47,730 nucleotides of DNA from Faecalimonas sp. (GCA_020024645.1 JAHHTN010000007.1:1-47730), one strand, 5' to 3'; counted from the stretch's first letter, positions 18,229 through 26,472 are shown. Made by a program: numbers and translations. Notes: generated from the sequence alone by a model not told the origin.

Positions 18229-18273
18229 ATGCTGAAAATAAGTAACATATTAGGAGGGCTATATATTGGATAA
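18229..18273 (+). CDS. Possible 14-residue leader peptide
   Basis: MLKISNILGGLYIG, preceded by GAGGG. Its last codons overlap the TTG start of the next small ORF (ATTGGATAA read in two frames), which would couple their translation. It is very short and could be chance. Confidence 0.25.
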   Translation: MLKISNILGGLYIG

Positions 18274-18397
18274 GAAAGAAGAAATAAAATATACAGTAGA
18301 ACGCGAATTTTTGTCAAAGTTTTCAAAAGAAGAGTTGCTTGTTCGTATTGTGAAATCTCACTTGAATACAGGGGGGGATAGGAGAAGGAGAGGATGA
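18266..18397 (+). CDS. Small 43-residue protein preceding the recombinase
   Basis: Starts with TTG at 18266 after TAGGAGGG with good spacing, and ends with TGA overlapping the recombinase ATG (ATGA), which signals translational coupling. The product is charged (K/E/R-rich), with a central YTVEREFLSKFSKEELL segment and a basic tail DRRRRG. Size and place resemble the small TnpW-type ORFs seen beside Tn4451-like recombinases, but this is an impression, not an identification. A run of seven G near its 3' end could allow slippage. It may act as a directionality or regulatory factor; this is untested. Confidence 0.6.
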   Translation: MDKKEEIKYTVEREFLSKFSKEELLVRIVKSHLNTGGDRRRRG

Positions 18398-19929
18398 GTA
18401 TATTTAGTGTAGCTATTTACATTAGGCTATCTAGAGAAGATGGAGATAAAGAAGAAAGTGATAGTGTTGGAAACCAAAGAAAGCTTTTGACAGAATATAT
18501 AAAAGGGGAGAAAGAATTTACACTCCATGATATTTATATTGATGATGGATTTACTGGAACAAATTTCAATCGACCAAGTTTTCAGAGAATGTTGTCAGAT
18601 ATTGAGAGCAAAGATGTGAATTGTGTTATAGTAAAAGATCTTTCCCGCTTTGGTAGAGATTATATAGAAACGGGAAGATACTTGGAAAGAATTTTTCCTA
18701 AATATAAGGTGAGATTTATTTCTGTGACAGATCATATTGATAGTTTTAAACAGGAATATGATTTATTACTTCCTATTAAAAATATATTTAATGAACAGTA
18801 TGCGAGAGATATTTCCAATAAGATTCGAGAAACGATAAAAATAAAACAGAAGTCAGGGCAATTTATTGGAGCATTTGCAAGTTATGGTTACAAGAAATCA
18901 CCTGACAATAAAAATCAGTTAATTATAGACACATATGCCGCTGAAATTGTAAGACAGATTTTTGTCATGTATATACAGGGATATGGGAAACAGAGTATTG
19001 CAAAAAAATTAAATGAAAGAGGAATTCTTTGCCCATCAGAATATAAAAAAATGCATGGAGAAAATTATAAAAATGGAAATCGTTTGCAATCTACCAGTTA
19101 TTGGACATACTCAACAGTGAATTCTATACTGCGAAATGAGATGTATATCGGAACTATGGTGCAGGGGAAAAAGCATCAGTATATGAGAAGTAAACAAAGG
19201 GCAGTAGAGCAAGAAAAATGGATACGGGTTACGAATACCCATGAGTCAATCATTGATAAAGAAATATGGAACAAAGCGCAGGTTCTTTTGAAAAAGAGAC
19301 AGAGAAATATAGAATGGAAGAAAGATATGAATATTTTTGCTGGATTCCTTCAATGTGGAGACTGTGGAAGGACTATGACAAAAACATTTTGGCAGTGTGC
19401 TGATGGAAGTAAACGATATTTTTTCTATTGTGGTACATATAAAAGAAGTGGGAAAAATTACTGTACAGCTCATTCGTTTCCTTTTGAAGTTTTGCATAAT
19501 ATCCTTTTAAAAGATTTGAAAGAAATCATTGGAAGTGTAGAAAACTTGGAGGAACTTGTGAGTGAACAAATGAAAAAAAAGATAAAACAACAAAAAATAC
19601 CAGAACGGGAAAGTATTCATATAAGAGAAGAACTGGAGAAAATGGAAAAATTGAGGCAGTCGGTGTATGAGGATTATAAGGAGGGAATTCTTACAAAAGA
19701 AGAATGTTTGATTTATCGGGAAAAGTATGAAAAGAAAAAAAGTTTTTATGAAAAACAATTGGAAATACTGAAAGATAAAGAACGGTTATTAAAAGAAACA
19801 TGGCGAAACCAAGTGTTGAAGTTGAAAGATATTAAAGAACTGGATAGGGAAATTGTTGTGGACATGGTGGATAAAATTATTATCTATGAAAACCATCATA
19901 TCAAAATTAGTTACAATTTTCAAGCATAA
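18394..19929 (+). CDS. Large serine recombinase (TnpX/TndX type)
   Basis: A 511-residue site-specific recombinase. Resolvase catalytic domain (about 5-155) with nucleophile S13 in YIRLSRED and the arginines of VKDLSRFGRDYIE; a recombinase domain (about 165-290); a zinc ribbon with C321, C324, C346 and C357; then a charged coiled coil (about 375-480) typical of enzymes that control synapsis direction. It should cut and rejoin attachment sites to insert or excise the surrounding element as a circle. All the expected catalytic parts are present and the frame is intact, so it is probably active. Translation is coupled to the 43-residue ORF. Confidence 0.93.
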   Translation: MSIFSVAIYIRLSREDGDKEESDSVGNQRKLLTEYIKGEKEFTLHDIYIDDGFTGTNFNRPSFQRMLSDIESKDVNCVIVKDLSRFGRDYIETGRYLERIFPKYKVRFISVTDHIDSFKQEYDLLLPIKNIFNEQYARDISNKIRETIKIKQKSGQFIGAFASYGYKKSPDNKNQLIIDTYAAEIVRQIFVMYIQGYGKQSIAKKLNERGILCPSEYKKMHGENYKNGNRLQSTSYWTYSTVNSILRNEMYIGTMVQGKKHQYMRSKQRAVEQEKWIRVTNTHESIIDKEIWNKAQVLLKKRQRNIEWKKDMNIFAGFLQCGDCGRTMTKTFWQCADGSKRYFFYCGTYKRSGKNYCTAHSFPFEVLHNILLKDLKEIIGSVENLEELVSEQMKKKIKQQKIPERESIHIREELEKMEKLRQSVYEDYKEGILTKEECLIYREKYEKKKSFYEKQLEILKDKERLLKETWRNQVLKLKDIKELDREIVVDMVDKIIIYENHHIKISYNFQA

Positions 19930-19974
19930 AAATTGTTGAAAACAAACAAAAATAAACAAAAACGAAAGCTCAGA

Positions 19975-20003
19975 TTGAAAAAAACAAACAAAAATGATAA
20001 CAT
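19975..20003 (+). promoter_or_regulatory. Candidate promoter for the GH63 cargo gene
   Basis: TTGAAA at 19975, 17-base spacer, TAACAT at 19998. The region carries two partly repeated A/C-rich tracts containing CAAACAAAAAT (around 19942 and 19985). It suggests that the cargo can be expressed independently of the recombinase. Confidence 0.4.
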
Positions 20004-20043
20004 CTCTATAAGAAATATTATCAAGAAAATGGGAGGAAGAAAA

Positions 20044-22737
20044 ATGAAGAAAAAACATTTTTTGGGAAGAACATTAAGTGCAGTTTGTGCTACGGCAGTT
20101 GTAATTACAGGGATTCCGTCTTTACCTGCTATGGCAGAGACGTCGTACAAAGTGGAAGATTTTGGTAATGTATTGAACGTGTATGCAAATCCATCAGAAG
20201 TAATTTATGGGGATTATAGTACAAATAAGCACAACAATTTTGCAGATTTAGGTGCATGGCATGGTTATTATCTTCATGATAAAGAAGCCAAAGATTTATA
20301 TGGGGGATTTGCAGGTCCAGTTATTATTGGAGAAGAATATCCAGCAAATCTATCAGATACAGTCAGTAAGATTGTCTTATCAGATACTAATGGAAAAGAG
20401 TATAACCTTGCAGATGCCAAAAATGTAAAAGCTACTTACTATCCAGGAAAATTAGTACAATCTTATGAGATGGAAGACTTTATTTTAAATATGGAATTGA
20501 TTTATGGAAGTAATCGTACAGCATTAATTCAATTTAATGTAGAAAATACAACAAATCAAGAATTGGAATTAAACGTGAAGTGGAAAGGGAAAATTTTCAC
20601 AACATATGGTTCAAAAGGTGCAGACTTAGGAACAAGTCTTGTAGCAACAGAGAACGGGGTGAATGTTAATTTTAAAGAAATCCGTTCTACATGGAATTGG
20701 TTTACAACAGAAGAAAATAAATTTCAAATTTGCTTTGATAAGCCTGTTACAACGACAGTAAGTGATGACAAAACAACTTATGAAAGTGTGATGAATGAAT
20801 CTGTTAAAGTGAAGCCTGGCGAAACATTTACAACGTGGTCTACACAAAGTTATACATTTACAGATGAAGAAATGCAAAGTGAACAGGCAAAAACAAAAGA
20901 TATGTTAAAGAATGGTAGCAAATATTTTGAAGAAAATAATATCTGCTGGCAAGGATATTTAGACAAAACATTTGCGGGGGAAGAACAGGTTAAAAAAGAA
21001 TATAAAAATGCGGCAGTAAAATCAATAGAAACATTGATGACAAACTGGAGAAGTGCAGCAGGTGCTATTAAGCATGATGGTGTTGTACCATCTATGTCAT
21101 ATCAGTGGTTTATTGGTATGTGGGCATGGGATTCATGGAAACAGGCAGTTGGTGTATCTGTATTCAACGGAGAACTTGCAAAGGACAATATTAGAGCACT
21201 TTTTGATTACCAAATCCAGAGCAATGATGCTGTTCGTCCACAGGATGCTGGAACGATTATAGATTGTATTTTTTATAATCAAGATTCGTCACGTGGAGGA
21301 GACGGGGGCAATTGGAATGAAAGAAATTCAAAACCAGCACTTGCAGCATGGTCGGTATTCAATGTATATAAACAAACACAAGACAAAGCCTTTTTGAAAG
21401 AAATGTATCCGAAATTAGTTGCTTATCATAATTGGTGGTATACAAATCGAGATGTTGATAAAAATGGTGTTGCAGAATATGGAGCAATGGTGCATCCAGC
21501 ACATTATCAGTATAATGAAGATGACACTGTGAAAAAAGATGAAAATGGAAAACCGTTGTTTGATGCAGAAGCAATTATTGAAGCAGCTGCATGGGAAAGT
21601 GGTATGGATAATGCGACACGCTTTGATGTTGAAGGAAGCGGAGAAGGTGATGTTGGAGTTCAAGTGTATGAAAATAAGAATGCAAAGGGAGATGTAGTTG
21701 GTTATTCTATCAATCAGGAATCTGTAGACTTGAATGCATATCTTTACGCAGAAAAGGGATTTTTATCTTCTATTGCTAAAGAATTGGGATACAAAAAAGA
21801 TGCAGAGAAATATAAAGAAGAAGCGGAAAATTTATTAAAATATGTCAATGAAAAAATGTTTGATAAAGAGACTGGTTTCTACTATGATCTTCAGATAAAT
21901 GCAGATGGTAGTGAAAGAAAATTGTTGATAAATCGTGGAAAAGGAACGGAAGGTTGGATTCCTCTATGGGCGAAGATGGCAACAAAAGAGATGGCCGCAC
22001 AGGTGAAAGAGAATATAGTTGATGGGAATAAATTTAATTTGAAAGTTCCATTCCCTACAGCATCAAAAGATAATCCTAAATTTGCGGCAGATAAATACTG
22101 GAGAGGTCCTGTATGGCTTGATCAAGCTATGTATGGTGTTGAAGCTTTACAGAATTATGGATATGTAGAAGAAGCAAAGGCAATGACGTACAAGTTATTT
22201 GAAAATGCAGAGGGACTTCTTGGTGATGGACCAATTCGAGAAAATTATAATCCATTGACAGGAGAAGGACTTCATACAAAGAACTTTAGTTGGTCTGCAT
22301 CAGCATATTATTCATTATATCGCAATACATTAGGTGGAACGCGTACAACTTCTCAAATTGCGTTTGATATTCCTAAAAATGAACAGGAAATTAAAGTAGA
22401 TAAATCAGAATTGAAAAAAATATTGGATGATGCCAAGACGGTTGATAAAGCACTTTATAGTGAAGATAGTTATTTAGCCTTTGAAAAACAGGTTAAATTA
22501 GGAGAAGAAGTTTATAATAACGCTGCGGCAACACAGGAAGAAGTAAATAATGCAGTGAAGGCAATTAAGGAATATAAGGCAAAACTTGTATTGAAACAAC
22601 AGGATAAAGTAAATAATAACAAATCAGATTCGAAAAATAATGCACCAAAGACATCAGATACTGCTCCGGTTACAATGTTATTCGGAAGCGTTGGTGTAGC
22701 GTTGCTTGCATTATTAGGATTAAGAAAAAGACGTTAA
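20044..22737 (+). CDS. Wall-anchored GH63 glycoside hydrolase (YgjK-like)
   Basis: An 897-residue secreted enzyme from ATG 20044, which follows GGGAGGAAG; upstream codons in this frame are low-complexity Lys/Asn and not coding-like. Signal peptide 1-31. An N-terminal beta-sandwich (about 35-290) leads to an (alpha/alpha)6 barrel with GH63 segments FIGMWAWDSWKQAVG, RPQDAGTIIDCIFYN and GGDGGNWNERN. Candidate catalytic residues are D522 in WESGMDN and E733 in GPIRENYNP, matching D501 and E727 of E. coli YgjK from memory. A FIVAR repeat (about 787-850), sorting signal APKTSD and membrane helix follow. GH63 enzymes act on alpha-glucosides; the true substrate is unknown. It is the only cargo of the element. 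Confidence 0.88.
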   Translation: MKKKHFLGRTLSAVCATAVVITGIPSLPAMAETSYKVEDFGNVLNVYANPSEVIYGDYSTNKHNNFADLGAWHGYYLHDKEAKDLYGGFAGPVIIGEEYPANLSDTVSKIVLSDTNGKEYNLADAKNVKATYYPGKLVQSYEMEDFILNMELIYGSNRTALIQFNVENTTNQELELNVKWKGKIFTTYGSKGADLGTSLVATENGVNVNFKEIRSTWNWFTTEENKFQICFDKPVTTTVSDDKTTYESVMNESVKVKPGETFTTWSTQSYTFTDEEMQSEQAKTKDMLKNGSKYFEENNICWQGYLDKTFAGEEQVKKEYKNAAVKSIETLMTNWRSAAGAIKHDGVVPSMSYQWFIGMWAWDSWKQAVGVSVFNGELAKDNIRALFDYQIQSNDAVRPQDAGTIIDCIFYNQDSSRGGDGGNWNERNSKPALAAWSVFNVYKQTQDKAFLKEMYPKLVAYHNWWYTNRDVDKNGVAEYGAMVHPAHYQYNEDDTVKKDENGKPLFDAEAIIEAAAWESGMDNATRFDVEGSGEGDVGVQVYENKNAKGDVVGYSINQESVDLNAYLYAEKGFLSSIAKELGYKKDAEKYKEEAENLLKYVNEKMFDKETGFYYDLQINADGSERKLLINRGKGTEGWIPLWAKMATKEMAAQVKENIVDGNKFNLKVPFPTASKDNPKFAADKYWRGPVWLDQAMYGVEALQNYGYVEEAKAMTYKLFENAEGLLGDGPIRENYNPLTGEGLHTKNFSWSASAYYSLYRNTLGGTRTTSQIAFDIPKNEQEIKVDKSELKKILDDAKTVDKALYSEDSYLAFEKQVKLGEEVYNNAAATQEEVNNAVKAIKEYKAKLVLKQQDKVNNNKSDSKNNAPKTSDTAPVTMLFGSVGVALLALLGLRKRR

Positions 22738-22752
22738 TTAATGAAGAGTAAG

Positions 22753-22786
22753 AAAAATCGGCAGGACGAAAGTTCTGTCGATTTTT
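22753..22786 (+). terminator. Terminator at the right end of the element
   Basis: A 15-bp stem, AAAAATCGGCAGGAC, GAAA tetraloop and matching arm (two G-U pairs), ending in TTTTT. It should block element transcription from entering the amidase fragment. Confidence 0.9.
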
Positions 22787-22805
22787 CTATGTATTGCACA
22801 AATAA

Positions 22806-23546
22806 TATGCAGCACATGGTGGGAAAGATCCAGGTGCAATTTACAAAGGAAGAAGAGAAGCTGATGATACATTGCAATTAACATTAGCTATAGGTGAGGT
22901 TTTACAAAATCAAGGTTTTGATGTAGAATATACAAGGACAACGGATATATATGAATCCCCATACCAAAAGGCGATGGAAGCAAATGAGGCAGGAGTGGAT
23001 TATTTTGTATCTATTCATCGAAATTCCTATCCGATGAATAATGAGGTTTTAGGAGTAGAAAGCCTTGTATATAATCTATCTGGAGTTAAATACGAGATGG
23101 CGAAGAATATCAATGCACAATTGGAAAAAGTAGGGTTTGTGAATTTGGGCGTTTATGCTAGACCTAATTTGATTGTGCTGAAAAGAACCAAGATGCCGGC
23201 AGTATTGGTGGAGGTGGGATTTATTAATTCTGATAAAGATAATCAGTTGTTTGATCAGTCTTTTGATGATATAGCGAATGCAATTGCTGAGGGGATTAAG
23301 GATACGCTTATGCCATCTAACACGAATCAAGGAATGCAATATAAAGTGCAGGTGGGTGCATATCGTCAGAGGAGATATGCGGAAGAATTGCTAAAAGAAT
23401 TGCAAATGCAAGAATATCCAGCATATATAGAACAAGGAAATGGATTTTTTAGAGTAAAGGTGGGGGAATATTCTACACTGGAGGATGCAGTTCGTATGGA
23501 AAGGCGTTTAAAACAGGCAGGATATCCGACAATTATTGTAAGTTAA
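22806..23546 (+). pseudogene. N-acetylmuramoyl-L-alanine amidase with SPOR domain, 3' fragment
   Basis: Open from 22806 without an initiation codon of its own except an internal TTG at 22872. It resumes exactly where the 5' fragment stops: A-H-G-G-K-D-P-G-A. Amidase_3 motifs follow, including the glutamate in RREADDT, H in VSIHRNS and the catalytic E in VEVGFINSD. After a linker comes a C-terminal SPOR domain (YKVQVGAYRQ through YPTIIVS). Rejoining gives 253 residues, near the length and layout of the B. subtilis sporulation amidase CwlC. It would cleave the MurNAc-L-alanine bond of peptidoglycan. A truncated product from TTG 22872 would lack the first zinc ligand and should be inactive. Confidence 0.9.
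22814..22822 (+). repeat. Right attachment core (attR side)
   Basis: ACATGGTGG again, with element sequence to the left (AATAATATGCAGC) and amidase sequence to the right (GAAAGATCCAGG). It is in the same codon phase as the left core. Confidence 0.75.
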
Positions 23547-23564
23547 AAGAACAGGAGAAATAAA

Positions 23565-24257
23565 ATGAGCGGTAAATTACAGTTTCGTGAAAAGTTAAAT
23601 GGAATTTTAGCACTCGGAAAAGAAAAACAATATGTATTAACAATGGAAGATGTAGAAAAATATTTTGAAGAGGACGTTCTTTCGGAAGAGCAGGTAGAAC
23701 TAGTATGCGACTATCTTTTATCGCAAAAGATAGCCGTAACTGGTTATGTAAAAAAGGGAGGAACTGTTGTAGAAAAAGAAGAACGCACCTTTTCAGAAGC
23801 GGACGAGCGATACTTGGACACATATATGGAAGAGATGGCTTCTTTGATACCAATTAATGAAAGAGAAGAAAAATTAAAAGAATACTATCAAACGATTGTA
23901 GAAATTGCAAAAGAATTATATACACCAACATTTTTTATTGGGGATTTAATTCAAGAAGGGAATGTTGGTTTAGTTCTTGCATTGGAAAAAGAAGAAACAA
24001 CCGAAAAAGAAATAATAGAAGAAATTCGCCAAATGATGCAACTATTTGTAGAGGAACAAGAGGAAATGATGCATCAGGATAATAAGATGGTAGAAAAAGT
24101 AGTCTTTTTGGATGAAAGTTTAAAAAATCTTACAGAAGATTTGGAGAGAAAACCAACACTGGAGGAACTGGCAGATTATATGGAAATGACAGAAGAGGAA
24201 GTCGATGACATTTTGCGGTTGACAGGAGAAGACGATGATGAGGAGGAAGAACAGTAA
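23565..24257 (+). CDS. Sigma-70-like protein lacking promoter-recognition regions
   Basis: A 230-residue acidic protein. The N-terminal 60 residues resemble sigma region 1.1 (FREKLNGILALGKEKQYVLT). Residues about 85-145 resemble regions 1.2-2.2, including DLIQEGNVGLVLAL, the core-polymerase-binding part of region 2. Then comes an acidic helix in place of the aromatic DNA-melting region 2.3 and region 2.4. Residues about 185-220 look like region 3 (RKPTLEELADYMEMTEEEVDDIL). There is no region 4. It could bind core polymerase without recognising promoters, as a decoy, anti-sigma or auxiliary factor. It lies 18 bases after the amidase fragment and may share its transcript. ATG follows AGGAGA. 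Confidence 0.65.
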   Translation: MSGKLQFREKLNGILALGKEKQYVLTMEDVEKYFEEDVLSEEQVELVCDYLLSQKIAVTGYVKKGGTVVEKEERTFSEADERYLDTYMEEMASLIPINEREEKLKEYYQTIVEIAKELYTPTFFIGDLIQEGNVGLVLALEKEETTEKEIIEEIRQMMQLFVEEQEEMMHQDNKMVEKVVFLDESLKNLTEDLERKPTLEELADYMEMTEEEVDDILRLTGEDDDEEEEQ

Positions 24258-24300
24258 TTCTATAAAATAATTTTATAGAAAAAGAATATTAGGGTACAAT
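24258..24300 (+). promoter_or_regulatory. 23-bp perfect palindrome over a candidate promoter
   Basis: TTCTATAAAAT, one central A, then the exact reverse complement (24258-24280). A weak -35 (TTTATA, 24272) falls inside it, with TACAAT at 24295-24300 after 17 bases. No T-run follows, so it is a poor terminator. The position suits an operator controlling the sugar importer. No regulator gene is adjacent. Confidence 0.5.
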
Positions 24301-24335
24301 AATATAGAAAAAAGGATTATAAAAGGAGGAAACAA

Positions 24336-25592
24336 ATGATAAAAAAAACTACAAGCATTCTTTTATGTGTAGCATTAATTGGAACTATGGTAGTAGGTTG
24401 TGGTAAAAAGGAAACAACCCCCAAAAATCAAGATGATAAAAAAGAAATTACATTTATGATTCCGGATTGGGGAAATCCAGGAGAAAAACTTTTGGCAGAG
24501 TTTGAAGCAGAATCGGGAATCAAAGTACATGTACAAGAAGTGAGTTGGGATGATATCCGAGATAAAGTTTCTATTGCGGCAGCAGGAGGAGAAGCCGCCG
24601 CCGATGTAGTAGAGGTAGATTGGTCGTGGGTAGGCGAAATGAATAGTGCAGGCTGGCTTGAACCTATCGAGATGAGTGAAGATGATAAAAAGGATATACC
24701 TACTCTGGAAACTTTTACTATAGACAATAAGGTATTAGCGGTTCCATATGCTAATGATTATCGAATTGCATACTATAATGTGGAGCATTTCAAAAAAGTT
24801 GGAATTGAAAAAGCACCAGAAACTTGGGATGAGGTTTATGGGGCATTAAAGAAATTAAAAGAGTCTAGGGTGACAAAGTATCCATTTACACTTCCGGTAA
24901 ATGCAGATGAATCGGCAACAACCTCTATGATTTGGCTTGCATTTGCGAGAAATGGAAAAGTGTTTAATGAATCAGGAACATTAAATAAAGATACGGTATT
25001 AGATGCATTGAAATTTGAACAAAAGTTAGTAGAAGAAGAATTAATCGACCCAGCGGCAAGAACATTTTCTGGAATGGACTGTTATCGAAAACTTACTTCT
25101 GGAGAGGCGAGTTTTATGGTCGGACCAACAAAATTTGTAGGAATTAGCAATAATCCGGAGGAAAGTAATGTGGTGGGACAAATTAAACCGATTTTATTAC
25201 CAGGAAAAGAAAGTACTTCTCAAGTTACAATGCCACTTCCAGAAGCCATTGGAATCACAGCGTTTTCTAAACATAAAGAAGAGGCAAAAGAATTTATCAA
25301 ATGGTATTCTTCTCCGGAAGTACAGAAAAAATTATATGTACAAAATAGTTCGATTCCGACAAGAAACACCGTTATTGAAGAATTAATTAATGAAGGAACA
25401 ATTAAGAATGCAGGAGCTATGCTTGAACAGGCAAAATTAATTAAGACACCATTTCCTAAAGGAGTACCGGCCTATTATTCAGAAATGTCAAATACAATTT
25501 ACAACAATATAAATAAGATGGTTCTTGGTAAACTTTCCCCTGAAAAAGCATTTGATGCAATGGACAAGAAGATAAAAGAATTGGTAAAATAA
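24336..25592 (+). CDS. Sugar ABC transporter substrate-binding lipoprotein
   Basis: A 418-residue lipoprotein: signal sequence with lipobox VVGC (C22), then a cluster B type solute-binding fold (ITFMIPDWGNPGEKLLAEFEAESGIKV, later ETWDEVYGALKKLKE) as in family 1 sugar-binding proteins. It is anchored to the outer membrane leaflet and delivers sugars or oligosaccharides to the two permeases encoded directly after it. The ligand cannot be deduced. ATG follows AAAGGAGG. Regulation by the upstream palindrome is possible. Confidence 0.9.
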   Translation: MIKKTTSILLCVALIGTMVVGCGKKETTPKNQDDKKEITFMIPDWGNPGEKLLAEFEAESGIKVHVQEVSWDDIRDKVSIAAAGGEAAADVVEVDWSWVGEMNSAGWLEPIEMSEDDKKDIPTLETFTIDNKVLAVPYANDYRIAYYNVEHFKKVGIEKAPETWDEVYGALKKLKESRVTKYPFTLPVNADESATTSMIWLAFARNGKVFNESGTLNKDTVLDALKFEQKLVEEELIDPAARTFSGMDCYRKLTSGEASFMVGPTKFVGISNNPEESNVVGQIKPILLPGKESTSQVTMPLPEAIGITAFSKHKEEAKEFIKWYSSPEVQKKLYVQNSSIPTRNTVIEELINEGTIKNAGAMLEQAKLIKTPFPKGVPAYYSEMSNTIYNNINKMVLGKLSPEKAFDAMDKKIKELVK

Positions 25593-25593
25593 T

Positions 25594-26472
25594 ATGTTAA
25601 AAAGAAACAAAGAAAAATTACTGGCATATCTTGCCCTTATGCCAGTAATTCTTATTATATGTACATGGGTGTTGTATCCGATAGGACTGACATTTTCTTA
25701 CAGCATTCATAAAATGAAATTGACAGCACCAAATGATATTAAATTAATTGGATTAGACAACTATATATCTATATTGAAATCAGATGTGTTTTGGTATAGT
25801 TTGCAAAACACATTCTTTTTACTTGTGATTGTGGTAATTGTAACAACTATATGTGGATTTGTAGTTGCGCTTATTTTAAATAAAGATACAAAAATTTCTG
25901 GAATTTTAACTGCAATTGCTATTTTGCCTTGGGCAATGCCGCCGATTGTAAATGGGATTATTTGGAAATTTGTGTTTTATTCCGGATATGGTTTTATGAA
26001 CAAACTTCTTATTTCTTTGAATATTATAGACAAGCCAATAGAATGGCTAACAAATAGGTGGTTATTACTTCTAGTTGTTGCTCTTGTGGTTGCGTGGAGA
26101 AGCGTACCATTTTGCGCAATAGTTACAGTGTCAGGATTACGAGCAATACCAGAGGAATTATATGAAGCAGCTAAAATAGATGGGGCAGATAGAAAATCAA
26201 AATTTTGCTATATTACATTGCCTTTGATTAAACCATTTCTACTTATTGGACTTACATCTGCATCAATTACTGCTATTAATATTTTTGATGAGATTGTGGC
26301 AATATCGGGTTATAAAGATTTGGGAAAAAATTTATTGATAGAAAATTATCTTACAACTTTTTCTTTTTTGGATTTCGGGAAAGGTAGTGCATTGACTTAT
26401 ATCATTATGTTCTTGTCAGCAATTCTTGGGTTTTTCTATTTAAGAAGTTTAAATAGGGAGGTAGAATACTAA
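25594..26472 (+). CDS. Sugar ABC transporter permease (MalF-like)
   Basis: A 292-residue membrane protein with six predicted helices and the EAA loop EELYEAAKIDGADRKSKFCY, which docks the ATPase. It starts one base after the binding-protein stop and ends overlapping the next permease by one base. Together with the following gene it forms the transmembrane channel of a carbohydrate uptake system of the CUT1 type. Confidence 0.92.
   Translation: MLKRNKEKLLAYLALMPVILIICTWVLYPIGLTFSYSIHKMKLTAPNDIKLIGLDNYISILKSDVFWYSLQNTFFLLVIVVIVTTICGFVVALILNKDTKISGILTAIAILPWAMPPIVNGIIWKFVFYSGYGFMNKLLISLNIIDKPIEWLTNRWLLLLVVALVVAWRSVPFCAIVTVSGLRAIPEELYEAAKIDGADRKSKFCYITLPLIKPFLLIGLTSASITAINIFDEIVAISGYKDLGKNLLIENYLTTFSFLDFGKGSALTYIIMFLSAILGFFYLRSLNREVEY

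Larger units (their letters stand above)
18167..22813 (+). mobile_element. 4,647-bp serine-recombinase element inserted in an amidase gene
   Basis: Bounded by the 9-bp sequence ACATGGTGG at 18167 and again at 22814, each also preceded by ATGCAG plus one differing base. Contents: a 43-residue ORF, a large serine recombinase and one wall-anchored GH63 glycosidase, all on the plus strand. There are no conjugation, replication, relaxase or phage genes, so it is too small to be an integrative conjugative element. Removing the DNA between the cores joins the two amidase fragments without frame change. All three genes lie downstream of the rpiB terminator, and the element ends just after its own terminator. 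Confidence 0.88.

Noticed and set aside
19935..20003. CAAACAAAAAT repeats as an attachment site or operator array
   Set aside because: They are A/C-rich low-complexity and lie inside the element rather than at its borders.
19933..20043. A longer N-terminus for the GH63 protein starting at 19933
   Set aside because: The added 37 residues are Lys/Asn low-complexity, contain the ribosome binding site of the ATG at 20044, and precede a clear signal peptide.
18138..23546. The interrupted region as a prophage or conjugative element
   Set aside because: Between the two cores there are only three convincing genes; no structural, replication, relaxase or type IV secretion genes.
22872..23546. A self-standing amidase starting at TTG 22872
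   Set aside because: It would lack the first zinc ligand and the conserved N-terminal strand, and has no good ribosome binding site; the reading frame extends upstream through conserved amidase codons.
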